From positions 1 through 21,620 of the forward strand of contig NZ_JAGLBG010000042.1 in assembly GCF_018260405.1 (NCBI RefSeq): a stretch of DNA of 21,620 bases, given 5' to 3'. The position numbers and the translations under genes are program-made. The notes beneath the pieces were generated by a model. That model saw nothing but the letters and a program-made list of their open reading frames with translations, was not told the DNA's origin and did not search any database. This document shows positions 7,946-14,485 of this stretch, one piece after another (the first letter of the stretch is position 1; every line of letters begins with the position of its first letter). The stretch comes from Deinococcus sp. GTDB lineage: Bacteria > Deinococcota > Deinococci > Deinococcales > Deinococcaceae.

Positions 7946-8807
7946 TTAGCACCACCAGCGCCGCCACTGCAACTGCCCGCCACGCCAGCGCCAGCGCCCG
8001 CCGCACCTGCGCCGCGTCCGGTTCGCGCCCGGCAGCATTCAGCACATACATGCCGCGCTTGTCGAGTCTCACATCTAAAGCTCCTGCAAAAGCCGCCATC
8101 GGATGCCCAGCATTTGGACTGGCCGTGTTACGTCTGTTCCGCGCCCAAACGCGCCAGCCTTTGCCCCGGCTAGCGGCCAGGGTACACAGCGCCGTCAGCC
8201 GCGCCGGGGCGAGGTTCAGCAGGTCGTCGGCCCGCGCTGCGGCCTTGCCCGCCCATTCCAGTTCGGGCGTGCGGTAGCCCCACATGGCGTCGGCTGTGTT
8301 GGTCAGGCGGTAGGCGGCGGCCAGCCCCAGCCCGCCCACACGGTAAGCCAGCAACGGCGCGACCACGCTGTCCGACAGGTTCTCCGCGAGGCTTTCGATT
8401 GCGGCGCCCGCCACCTCCGTAGCGCTCAGTTCGGAGGTTTCCCGGCTGACCAGATGCCAGCTTAGCAGTCGGCGGGCTCCGGGCAGGTCGCCGCGTTCCA
8501 GGGCCGTTGCCACCTCGCCCACCGCGTCAAAGAGTGCCTTACGCGCCAGCAGCGGCTTGAGCAGCGTGCCCTGCACCCACCAGGGCAGACCGGACGCCGC
8601 GTGCCCTGTGCCCGCCGCCAGCCCAGCGCCCAGTGCCCAGCTCGCCGCGCCTTCGGACAGCTGCCACCGGGGCGTAAGACCTCGCCAGCTTTTCCGCGCC
8701 CAGCCCAGGTAATGGCCCATGTAAATCACCGGATGAAAACGGGCCGGGGGTTCGCCCAGTGCGTCCAGAGCAAGGGCCAGGAGAATGACGGAGCGTTTAG
8801 AGTTCAG
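7938..8807 (-). CDS. cbiB: Adenosylcobinamide-phosphate synthase, probable CTG start
   Basis: CbiB is the membrane enzyme that joins adenosylcobyric acid to aminopropanol phosphate. Family blocks are clear: LAENLSDSVVAPLLAY, then TNTADAMWGYRT, then AARADDLLNLAPARLTAL. The first ATG/GTG codon in the frame (GTG at 8729) would give 263 residues and lose the conserved N-terminus. The sequence in frame upstream of it encodes LDALGEPPARFHP, exactly the conserved CbiB N-terminal motif, and stays open up to the ridA stop. No ATG, GTG or TTG lies there. The best candidate is CTG at 8807-8805, which overlaps the ridA TGA as CTGA, the same geometry as usual ATGA couplings; this gives 289 residues. ATT at 8786 is a weaker option. 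Several hydrophobic segments fit an inner-membrane protein. Its stop overlaps cobD by 8 bp. Confidence 0.88.
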   Translation of the reverse strand: MNSKRSVILLALALDALGEPPARFHPVIYMGHYLGWARKSWRGLTPRWQLSEGAASWALGAGLAAGTGHAASGLPWWVQGTLLKPLLARKALFDAVGEVATALERGDLPGARRLLSWHLVSRETSELSATEVAGAAIESLAENLSDSVVAPLLAYRVGGLGLAAAYRLTNTADAMWGYRTPELEWAGKAAARADDLLNLAPARLTALCTLAASRGKGWRVWARNRRNTASPNAGHPMAAFAGALDVRLDKRGMYVLNAAGREPDAAQVRRALALAWRAVAVAALVVLNV

Positions 8808-9184
8808 GCCATCACCGCTTCGGCCTCAATTTCTACTAGGTGCAGTGGATCAATAAGAGCAGCGACCTGCACCAGTGTGGCGGCGGGGCGGATGTGCCCA
8901 AAAACTTCGCCATGCGCCCGTCCGACTTGCTCCCAGCGCGAAATATCAGTGACATACATACGGGTACGCACCACATGTTCCAACCCAGCCCCAGCCTGAG
9001 CTAGAGCTTCAGCAATGATGCCCAGTGCCACGCGGGTTTGCTCGTAGGCGTTGTCTATCCCAACCACCTCCCCTGCTACCGTGGCTGTTGTTCCAGCGAC
9101 CTGCACGACATTTCCGACCCGCACCGCTCGGGAATATCCGACAGTAGTTTCCCAGGGTGAAGTTCCAGCAACGTTCTGGCGCAT
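8804..9184 (-). CDS. RidA/YjgF/YER057c/UK114 family protein
   Basis: A 126-residue RidA-family protein. These trimers hydrolyse reactive enamine/imine intermediates such as 2-aminoacrylate released by PLP enzymes. The conserved blocks RTRMYVTDISRW (with the imine-binding arginine) and the C-terminal region ending in LVEIEAEAVMA are present, and the length is normal. It sits directly upstream of cbiB and its stop codon overlaps the probable CTG start of cbiB. The gene has a leaderless-type promoter. Its GC is low for this window (hand count of 8821-8880: 32 of 60), which with the adjacent hydrolase suggests later insertion. Whether it serves the PLP enzyme CobD two genes downstream is speculation. 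Several RidA subfamilies lack deaminase activity, so no symbol is given. Confidence 0.9.
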   Translation of the reverse strand: MRQNVAGTSPWETTVGYSRAVRVGNVVQVAGTTATVAGEVVGIDNAYEQTRVALGIIAEALAQAGAGLEHVVRTRMYVTDISRWEQVGRAHGEVFGHIRPAATLVQVAALIDPLHLVEIEAEAVMA

Positions 9185-9190
9185 GGGATA

Positions 9191-9221
9191 AGTCTAACGG
9201 CGGCCTGCTGCGGCGTGTCAA
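9191..9221 (-). promoter_or_regulatory. Leaderless promoter of ridA-cbiB operon
   Basis: On the minus strand a perfect TTGACA (9221-9216) is followed after 19 bp by TAGACT (9196-9191), then six bases and the ridA ATG. The spacing puts the transcription start at or next to the ATG, and no Shine-Dalgarno sequence is present. The 19-bp spacer is slightly long for a sigma-70-type promoter. Confidence 0.6.
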
Positions 9222-9460
9222 CTCGTATCTGATGAGCGGCCCATCTTTCAGGGCTGGAATAGGTAAGCTCAAGGCATAACAGAGAAACCGGCGGTGACTG
9301 AACTCGCCACTTTCGGCAAGACAAAATGACAGCAAGGCAGTTCCGGTTTCGCGGGGGACTGATCTGGGGAAGGCTCACCCGTCTGCTGAGTCGAACGGAT
9401 AGGCGCGTCAGGTCGGTCGTGGAGACGGCTCGGCTGCGAGGTCAGAATCCTATCTACGTC

Positions 9461-9485
9461 CTGATTAGTCTCAGCTGCTAATCAG
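9461..9485. repeat. 8-bp inverted repeat CTGATTAG
   Basis: CTGATTAG (9461-9468) and its exact reverse complement CTAATCAG (9478-9485) flank a 9-nt spacer. No T-run follows on either strand, so it is more likely an operator or structural element than an intrinsic terminator. It lies about 100 bp upstream of the hydrolase gene and 280 bp upstream of ridA. Confidence 0.6.
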
Positions 9486-9569
9486 ATACAACGAGGCTTA
9501 ACCACTCTGCCGGGTCTACTCCAGGCTGACAAGTCACCTGCTTGTGCCAAGACTGTCAGTTTAGATCCT

Positions 9570-9581
9570 TATGCTGCTGTT
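9570..9581 (+). promoter_or_regulatory. Leaderless-type -10 box of hydrolase gene
   Basis: TATGCT (9570-9575) followed by six bases and ATG at 9582. No ribosome binding site and no good -35 box at the usual distance. Confidence 0.5.
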
Positions 9582-10523
9582 ATGCCAACCTCCTCAAAGT
9601 GGACCATCCCAGGAGCCCCTGTCGCTGGCTACGCTTGGGAGGTTGAGCAGCCCGCTGGGATGATCCTGCTCACTCACGCGCTGGCTGAATACGCTTACCG
9701 TTACTACGAGCATTACAACGGCCTTATCCCAGCCCTGAACAAGGCGGGGTACAGCGTCTACTCCTTTGACCTACGTGGACACGGCAACTCGCCGGGCGAC
9801 CCTTATGCCCTGGACGCTACCGAGCAGGTACACGACAACCTAACGGCAAGGTGGGCACTGAAAGCCAAATTTCCTGATCTGCCCCTTTACCTCTTTGCCC
9901 ATAGCGCTGGCTGCGTCTTTGCCGCGAAGAGTGTTTTCGAGGATCAAAGCGGTTTATCTGGGGTCATCATGACGAGTCCCGGACTGACCGCAGGGCAGAA
10001 TTTTTCCAAAGTGGTCCAAAGCCTGATTCCAGTTGTCTCTCGCCTTATCCCGAAGGCGAGTGTCACACCGCTCGTCACTGAAGGCCTGACCCGTATTCCC
10101 GCAGAATTGGACGCTTACCTGAATGACCCACAAATGCGTATAGGAAACATCTCCATGAAAACGGGCGCCAGCATCCTGAGGACAACGCAGCAGATGATGC
10201 CAAGGTACTCGGAATGGGTAGTCCCCACCTTGATTATTTATGGCACCGACGACCGCGTCAGCGATATGCATGGTCTACCCAAGCTGTTCGACTCGATGGG
10301 TTCAGCCGATAAGACGATTCACCCGGTTCCCGGCGGATACCACGAGTTGCTCAACGACCTTGACCGCGACAAAGTGCTGTTCCTCATCCTTAACTGGCTA
10401 GAAGCTCGCAAGACGACCGCACTCGAAAACGAGATACGACTGAACAGCCAACTCACGGTCGGCAGCAATGAGCAGTTAGAGCGGCTACGCAAACTGAAGG
10501 AAAAACGCGGCCTCACTTCCTGA
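9582..10523 (+). CDS. Alpha/beta hydrolase, monoacylglycerol-lipase-like
   Basis: A 313-residue cytoplasmic alpha/beta hydrolase of the serine aminopeptidase S33 / monoacylglycerol lipase group. The order of motifs fits: a THALAEYAYRY segment in place of the usual HG-xx-E-xxx-RY oxyanion region (31-41), then FDLRGHGNSPG (62-72), the nucleophile Ser108 in AHSAG (the first Gly of GxSxG replaced by Ala), Asp224 in YGTDDRV, and His254 in GGYHE. A charged C-terminal tail (about 280-313) is predicted helical. It likely cleaves a lipid or other carboxyl ester; the substrate is unknown. It is the only + strand gene between the two halves of the cob cluster and has low GC (hand counts 31 of 60 at 9841-9900 and again at 9901-9960), consistent with later acquisition. 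Confidence 0.85.
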   Translation: MPTSSKWTIPGAPVAGYAWEVEQPAGMILLTHALAEYAYRYYEHYNGLIPALNKAGYSVYSFDLRGHGNSPGDPYALDATEQVHDNLTARWALKAKFPDLPLYLFAHSAGCVFAAKSVFEDQSGLSGVIMTSPGLTAGQNFSKVVQSLIPVVSRLIPKASVTPLVTEGLTRIPAELDAYLNDPQMRIGNISMKTGASILRTTQQMMPRYSEWVVPTLIIYGTDDRVSDMHGLPKLFDSMGSADKTIHPVPGGYHELLNDLDRDKVLFLILNWLEARKTTALENEIRLNSQLTVGSNEQLERLRKLKEKRGLTS

Positions 10524-10604
10524 TCGCTCCCCCCGAAAGCAAACGGCATTTGAGCCTGGGGTATAACGTCAACGACTCGAAACGGAGACAATTCCACCCT
10601 GAGC

Positions 10605-11966
10605 CTACCCGTTTTGACACCTTTCCACCAGCCGCCGCGCCACCGCCGGAAACCCGCCGTAGTGCAGGTGCAGATAACTTGCCAGCACGTTGCCCTGTGC
10701 GTAGCCTTCGAGCACTTCCGCGCCGCCGGGGGCCGCCCAGCGGTAGGCCGGGTGGGTCGGCGCGTGCGTCAGCGTGCTGTAGTGAAATTCGTGCCCGCGA
10801 ATCGGCGTGCCAGCGGGCAGCAGGGGCGAGTCGGCCAGCGCTTCGGCGTCGCGGTAGCCCAGGCTCAGGCGGCCCGACATGCGGGTGCGGTACGGAATCA
10901 CGCCGCACATCTCATGCGGTGCGCCGTCCAGGTCTTCCAGCGACTCGCCCAGGTACATCAGGCCGCCGCACTCGCCCACCACCGGGCGGCCCGAGGCGGC
11001 AAATTCGCGGATGCTGCGGCGCATGGACTTGTTGGCCGCCAGCGCCGCCGCGTGCGCTTCGGGATAGCCGCCGCCCAGCAGCAAGCCGCCCACACCTGCG
11101 GGCAAGTGGGGGTCATTCAGCGGGCTAAATGGAATAAGTTCTGCGCCCGCCAGCCGCAACTCGTCGAGTGCGTCGGGGTAGTAGAAGTGAAAGGCTTCGT
11201 CGTGAGCGTAGGCGATTGTGGCGTGACTAGAGGCGGGCACGACCGGACGCTGCTCCGGGGCATGTTCACCTTCCGCCGCCACCACCAACAGGTCGTCTAG
11301 CCGCAGATGTTCAGCTGCCTGGAGCGCCGCCGCCTCATCCCAGGTCGCCTGCTCGGCACTCAGAAGCCCCAGGTGGCGTGAGGGCAAATGCAGCGCCTCG
11401 CCCCGCAGCACAAAGCCCAGCACCGGCAGCCCGACCTGCGCCAGCGCCGTTTCGCACAGTTCGGCGTGCCGGACACTGCCCACCCGGTTCAGAATCACGC
11501 CCGCCACCCGGCTGCCCTGCCCAAAGTCGCGCAACCCAGAGTCGCGCAACCCAAAGTCGCGCAGCCCCGCCGCGACCGCCGCCACGGTGCGGGCCATGCC
11601 GTGCGCGTCGATCACCAGCACCACTGGGGCACCCAGCAGCCGCGCAAGGTCGGCGGTGGAATGTTCGTCACTGGCTGGGTCGCGTCCGTCATATAGTCCC
11701 ATGACGCCCTCGATGATGCACAGGTCGGCGCTGTGGGCCGCGCGGGTGAACAGTTCGCGCACCCGCTCTGGTGGCAGCAAAAAGCTGTCCAGATTGCGGG
11801 CAGGCTGCCCCGCCGCGCGGCTCAGGTGGGTGGGGTCGAGGTAATCCGGCCCCAACTTGAACGGCTGTACCCGCAGCCCGCGTGCCCGGAACGCGAGGCA
11901 CAGCAGCGCGGCCACCGTGGTTTTGCCGCTGCCCGAATGCGGCGCGGCCAGCACGAAACGGCGCAT
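10605..11966 (-). CDS. cobB: Cobyrinate a,c-diamide synthase
   Basis: CobB (CbiA) amidates the a and c acetate side chains of (hydrogeno)cobyrinic acid with glutamine and ATP. From the ATG at 11966 the protein has 453 residues, normal for the family. P-loop APHSGSGKTT lies at 8-17, the KLGPDYLDP block at 38-45, the amidotransferase cysteine Cys333 in GECGGLMYLG, and the ASYLHLHYGG histidine near the C-terminus. Another ATG at 11981, 2 bp after the cobO stop, would add five residues; 11966 is preferred because GGGG lies just upstream of it. Further upstream in-frame sequence overlaps cobO and is not plausible. Residues 134-148 are three copies of GLRDF/S, encoded by a 15-bp DNA repeat, an insertion in a loop between the NTPase strands. 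Third gene of the btuF-cobO-cobB operon. Confidence 0.95.
   Translation of the reverse strand: MRRFVLAAPHSGSGKTTVAALLCLAFRARGLRVQPFKLGPDYLDPTHLSRAAGQPARNLDSFLLPPERVRELFTRAAHSADLCIIEGVMGLYDGRDPASDEHSTADLARLLGAPVVLVIDAHGMARTVAAVAAGLRDFGLRDSGLRDFGQGSRVAGVILNRVGSVRHAELCETALAQVGLPVLGFVLRGEALHLPSRHLGLLSAEQATWDEAAALQAAEHLRLDDLLVVAAEGEHAPEQRPVVPASSHATIAYAHDEAFHFYYPDALDELRLAGAELIPFSPLNDPHLPAGVGGLLLGGGYPEAHAAALAANKSMRRSIREFAASGRPVVGECGGLMYLGESLEDLDGAPHEMCGVIPYRTRMSGRLSLGYRDAEALADSPLLPAGTPIRGHEFHYSTLTHAPTHPAYRWAAPGGAEVLEGYAQGNVLASYLHLHYGGFPAVARRLVERCQNG
11521..11565. repeat. 15-bp tandem repeat x3 within cobB
   Basis: Three consecutive 15-bp units (11521-11535, 11536-11550, 11551-11565) share CCA(A/G)AGTCGCGCA(A/G)C. 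They differ at single positions and encode GLRDF, GLRDS, GLRDF in CobB. The unit keeps the frame, so copy number can vary without disrupting the protein. Confidence 0.9.
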
Positions 11967-11983
11967 TGTCCCCGGCGTCATCT

Positions 11984-12607
11984 CTAGTGCTCGATGCCCG
12001 CCTGCGCCCCGATTCCGGCAGCGTAGGCGTGTTTGACGGCGGTTATTTCGCTGACGGTGTCGGCCAGTTCGATCAGCTCGGGCAGGGCGTAGCGCCCGGT
12101 AACGACCACGTGCAGGTCGGGGTTTCTGGCCTTTAGCACGGCCTCGACCTCGGGCCAGGGCACCCAACCGTGCTTGAGGGGATACGTGAACTCGTCGAGC
12201 ACGATCAGGTCGTAGTCACCCGATTCGATGGCGGCGCGGGCCAGCGCCCAGCCGTGCGCGGCCAGTTCTGCCGAGGTTTCGAGGTCGCGTGAGCGCCAAG
12301 TGAAGCCGTCGCCCAGACCTGCGTAGGGCACGCCCAGCGCGTCGAGGGCGCGGTGCTCACCGAATTTGGCGTTCTCGTGCTTGATGAACTGAAACAGTTG
12401 GGTGCGTAGACCCCGCCCGTGCGCCCGCAGCATCAGCCCCAGCGCGGCTGTAGTTTTGCCCTTGCCGTTGCCCGTGTTCACAATCAGCAGCCCGCGCCGC
12501 CCCCGGCTGAGGCCCCCGGCTTTTTTGTGGTTTTCGCGCTGCTCGGCCAGCTCCCGCATGGCGGTTTCGCGGCGCTGGCGGGTAAGTTCGTCGGTGTGTT
12601 CGCTCAT
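11984..12607 (-). CDS. cobO: Cob(I)yrinic acid a,c-diamide adenosyltransferase
   Basis: CobO (BtuR/CobA type) transfers the 5'-deoxyadenosyl group of ATP to cob(I) corrinoids. The 207-residue length is typical. P-loop TGNGKGKTT lies at 45-53. Also present are the LGDGFTW segment, LDEFTYPL (Walker B-like) and the strongly conserved C-terminus VKHAYAAGIGAQAGIEH. The ATG overlaps the btuF stop as ATGA. It ends 2-17 bp before cobB depending on which cobB start is used, so all three genes are probably translated from one mRNA under the leader at 13492-13915. Confidence 0.96.
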   Translation of the reverse strand: MSEHTDELTRQRRETAMRELAEQRENHKKAGGLSRGRRGLLIVNTGNGKGKTTAALGLMLRAHGRGLRTQLFQFIKHENAKFGEHRALDALGVPYAGLGDGFTWRSRDLETSAELAAHGWALARAAIESGDYDLIVLDEFTYPLKHGWVPWPEVEAVLKARNPDLHVVVTGRYALPELIELADTVSEITAVKHAYAAGIGAQAGIEH

Positions 12608-13491
12608 TTCAGGGCCTCAGGATGAATCATACGAATCAGTGTTCGCAGGGCCTGCGGCAGACGCGGCCCAGGACGCACGATGGCGTCGTTTTCTTCGCTG
12701 CTGGCCTTGTAGACCCGGCCCGTTTTTACGGCGCTGATATTGCTCCAACCGGGGCGTTTTTTCGCCTCGTCCAGCGTCAGCCCAATAATGACCTGCGGGT
12801 TGGCCTTGACGATCAGCTCGGGGTCGATTTTCGGAAAGTCGCCCAGTTTGGCCGGAACAATCGTCTGCCCGCCCGCCTTTTGCAGCAGCACGCCGATAAA
12901 CGAATTTGGCCCCACCGAGTACGGGGCCGGGTCGACCTCGTAGTACACGCTGATTTTGGGCCTGCCGATCACCGATTTTTGCAGCGTGCCCAGCTCGGAG
13001 CGCATGGACGTGATCAGGCGCGTGGCCCAGGTGTCGTGGTTGGTCAGCTTGCCCAGCATCGCAATTTTGCTAAACACGTCGTTGTAGGTCTGGGCGCTGC
13101 CTCCGTAGACCGTCAGGCCCGCTGCTTCCAGCTTCCCCGTCAGTTTAGACGTTCTGGAATCGTCGGCCAGCACCAGATCGGGCTTTAGGGCCAGAATGCT
13201 TTCCAGGTCGGGCTGAAAGGCCGTGCCGACCCTGGGCAGTCTGGCGGCGGCGCTGGGCGCGTTGCTGAATCTATCTACCGCGACCACCTGGCGGCCTGCA
13301 CCGATGGCAAACAGGGTTTCGGTGTGTGAGGGCAGCATGGCAATGATTTTTTTCGGTTCGCTGTTCAGGGTGATCTGGCGGCCTAGGTCGTCGGTGACGG
13401 TCAGCGGGTACCGGGCGGCGGTGGCCTGCGAAACGCTGGTGAGAGCGGCAAGAACAAGTAGTGGCTGAACAAGTAGTGGATTAAGGCGCAT
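12604..13491 (-). CDS. btuF: ABC transporter substrate-binding protein, cobalamin (BtuF-like)
   Basis: A 295-residue periplasmic binding protein of the helical-backbone class (BtuF/FecB/FhuD). A signal peptide with hydrophobic core is followed by mature sequence beginning near ARYPLTVTDDLGRQITL, and the IIAMLPSHTETLFAIGAG motif is the typical SxTE(T/I)xxALG block of corrinoid/siderophore binders. Linkage to cobO and cobB through an ATGA overlap, and the likely B12 riboswitch upstream, make a corrinoid the best-supported ligand; an iron chelate is the alternative. No permease (BtuC) or ATPase (BtuD) gene is adjacent. The start is supported by GGAG (13501-13498) six bases before the ATG. The signal peptide contains a duplicated PLLV(L/Q) segment encoded by two 15-bp DNA units. 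Confidence 0.88.
   Translation of the reverse strand: MRLNPLLVQPLLVLAALTSVSQATAARYPLTVTDDLGRQITLNSEPKKIIAMLPSHTETLFAIGAGRQVVAVDRFSNAPSAAARLPRVGTAFQPDLESILALKPDLVLADDSRTSKLTGKLEAAGLTVYGGSAQTYNDVFSKIAMLGKLTNHDTWATRLITSMRSELGTLQKSVIGRPKISVYYEVDPAPYSVGPNSFIGVLLQKAGGQTIVPAKLGDFPKIDPELIVKANPQVIIGLTLDEAKKRPGWSNISAVKTGRVYKASSEENDAIVRPGPRLPQALRTLIRMIHPEALK
13452..13481. repeat. 15-bp tandem duplication in btuF signal peptide
   Basis: Two adjacent 15-bp units (13452-13466 and 13467-13481) share 14 of 15 bases, starting GAACAAGTAGTGG. They duplicate five residues in the signal-peptide hydrophobic core. Confidence 0.85.
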
Positions 13492-13542
13492 AAGTAGCTC
13501 CGGCGTGCAAAAAAGGAAGGCTCGGTCAGCGGGCGCACGGTC

Positions 13543-13580
13543 AAAAAAACCCGCTTCCGGCCTGGGGCCAGCGCAGGCGG
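13543..13580 (-). terminator. Terminator-like hairpin in btuF leader
   Basis: On the minus strand CTGGCC and GGCCGG flank the loop CCA, an outer CCGC/GCGG pair encloses them with an uneven internal loop, and a run of seven T follows directly. Lying between the proposed riboswitch and the btuF start, it would be a natural expression platform for premature termination when B12 is bound. Confidence 0.45.
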
Positions 13581-13640
13581 CGCGCGCTTTTTATGCACTC
13601 GGCGTGCCCTCATGCCTGGCCCTGTTGTTCAGCGAGAGGT

Positions 13641-13670
13641 GCGGCCCCGCCCAGACACAGGCAGGGCCGC
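13641..13670. repeat. Strong GC inverted repeat after riboswitch
   Basis: On the minus strand GCGGCCCTGCC pairs with GGCGGGGCCGC around an 8-nt loop, an 11-bp stem with one T-G wobble. No T-run follows, so it is not a classical terminator; it may be part of the riboswitch expression platform or a pause hairpin. Confidence 0.65.
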
Positions 13671-13680
13671 GTTCCTGAGA

Positions 13681-13820
13681 GGCATTCGGGACTGACCAGC
13701 GCATATAGGCCGCCCTACCGCCGCGCACCAGTGCTGGAAGCCCAGTGCCATGATCCCAGTGCCGGAATCTCCTACTGGGTTTCCCCAGACTCAGGTCAAG
13801 CCAGGGTAGCACCTGTGCCC
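13681..13820 (-). promoter_or_regulatory. Probable divergent cobalamin riboswitch
   Basis: Reading the minus strand, landmarks of the B12 aptamer (Rfam family Cobalamin) occur in the right order: an AGGTGC 5' element (13814-13809), GGGAA (13785-13781), a GGAGATTCC segment in place of the GGTGaaAATCC region (13772-13764), ATGGCACTGG and AGCACTGG resembling the ACTG boxes (13751-13728), a GGTAGGGCGG segment like GGGAAGG, and GTCCCGAATGCCT (13692-13680) resembling the 3' signature AAGCCCGAAgACCTGCC. Several consensus positions deviate and an extra GGCACTGG copy is present, so it may be divergent or altered by local duplication. Its position upstream of btuF-cobO-cobB fits B12 repression of that operon. 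Confidence 0.55.
13728..13769. repeat. 14-bp repeat x3 with CCAGTGC core
   Basis: Three contiguous 14-bp units (13728-13741, 13742-13755, 13756-13769) each begin CCAGTGC and end in C; the tails differ. On the minus strand each ends in GCACTGG, overlapping the proposed riboswitch core. Confidence 0.7.
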
Positions 13821-13847
13821 GGCGTGGCCCAGCCCCAGCTCAGCCCT

Positions 13848-13892
13848 GTGCAGTGCTACACAGTGCAGTTCTACACAGTGCAGCCCTGTCCA
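13848..13892. repeat. 15-bp direct repeat x3 upstream of riboswitch
   Basis: Three contiguous 15-bp units (13848-13862, 13863-13877, 13878-13892) begin GTGCAG. The first two (GTGCAGTGCTACACA and GTGCAGTTCTACACA) differ at one base; the third keeps only GTGCAG and scattered matches. They lie 23 bp beyond the cobC stop codon. Confidence 0.8.
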
Positions 13893-13915
13893 GGCTCATT
13901 GGACAATCCAGCTGC

Positions 13916-14485
13916 CTATTGCGGCTGCCCCAGCCCCGCCAGCGTCCACTCGCCTTCCGTCCGCCGGAGGGTCACCACGGTGCAGGGCGGGGTTTCGGCG
14001 GCCCTGGTGCCCACCGTTAGGCGCAGCGCGGCGTGCAGCGGCCCGGCGTGCGTAAAGGCCACGATCTCGTGGTCACCGGGCAGTTCACGTAGCCACTGGT
14101 CTACGCGCTGGTGAAAGGCTTTCCCCGTTTCGCCACCGGGCGGCCCGAATTCTAGCGTGGGATTCGACAGCGCCCGTGTCCAGTGCCACGGCAAGTTGGC
14201 GTAGGTGCGCTCCAACTCGGTCCAGGTGCGCCCAGCCATCACACCAAAGTTGACTTCAGCGAGCGCTGGAGTAGGCGTGGCAGCCGGAAACCCGGCCAGC
14301 AGCGCGGTCTGCCTTGCCCGCCGACTGGGTGAACTGAAAGCCACGGCTCCGGGTGGCAGTTTTAGGGCGCGGGCCAGGGCTTCGCCCCGTGGGGCCAGGG
14401 GCGCGTCTTCGCCGGGCAGGGGATAACGGCGCTCGGCATTGGACGCGGTCGGCGCGTGGCGCACCAGATGCAGCGTCAGCGTCAC
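13916..14485 (-). CDS. cobC: Histidine phosphatase, alpha-ribazole phosphatase-like
   Basis: A 189-residue histidine phosphatase (phosphoglycerate mutase-like). The catalytic histidine is His10 in LVRHAPT (Ala instead of the usual Gly of RHG), arginine motif SSPSRRARQTA follows, the acid is in AEVNFGVMAGRTW, and the second histidine is in FTHAGPLHAAL. Placed directly after cobS, it is best read as CobC, which removes the phosphate from alpha-ribazole phosphate or adenosylcobalamin phosphate. The start is GTG at 14485, overlapping the cobS stop as GTGA; upstream in-frame sequence lies inside cobS and is not used. Confidence 0.88.
   Translation of the reverse strand: MTLTLHLVRHAPTASNAERRYPLPGEDAPLAPRGEALARALKLPPGAVAFSSPSRRARQTALLAGFPAATPTPALAEVNFGVMAGRTWTELERTYANLPWHWTRALSNPTLEFGPPGGETGKAFHQRVDQWLRELPGDHEIVAFTHAGPLHAALRLTVGTRAAETPPCTVVTLRRTEGEWTLAGLGQPQ

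Larger units (their letters stand above)
9185..9581. other. Divergent intergenic region, ridA / hydrolase
   Basis: About 400 bp between two divergent genes, lower in GC than the cob genes. It holds the ridA promoter at one end, the hydrolase -10 box at the other and an 8-bp hairpin at 9461-9485. No coding region, tRNA or B12 riboswitch motif is visible on either strand. Confidence 0.5.
13492..13915 (-). other. Long leader region upstream of btuF
   Basis: A 424-bp gene-free stretch between cobC and btuF. In minus-strand order it holds three 15-bp repeats (13892-13848), a probable cobalamin riboswitch (about 13820-13681) with an internal 14-bp triplication, a strong GC hairpin (13670-13641), a terminator-like hairpin with a seven-T run (13580-13543), and the btuF ribosome binding site (13501-13498). 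Open frames across it on both strands have no recognisable protein character. Confidence 0.6.

Noticed and set aside
13591..13812. A 73-codon minus-strand open frame in the btuF leader
   Set aside because: It coincides with the proposed riboswitch and hairpin, has no ribosome binding site and no recognisable domain.
13593..14114. A 173-codon + strand open frame across the btuF leader and cobC
   Set aside because: Proline/serine-rich sequence without family character; it overlaps cobC antisense and the riboswitch-like region.
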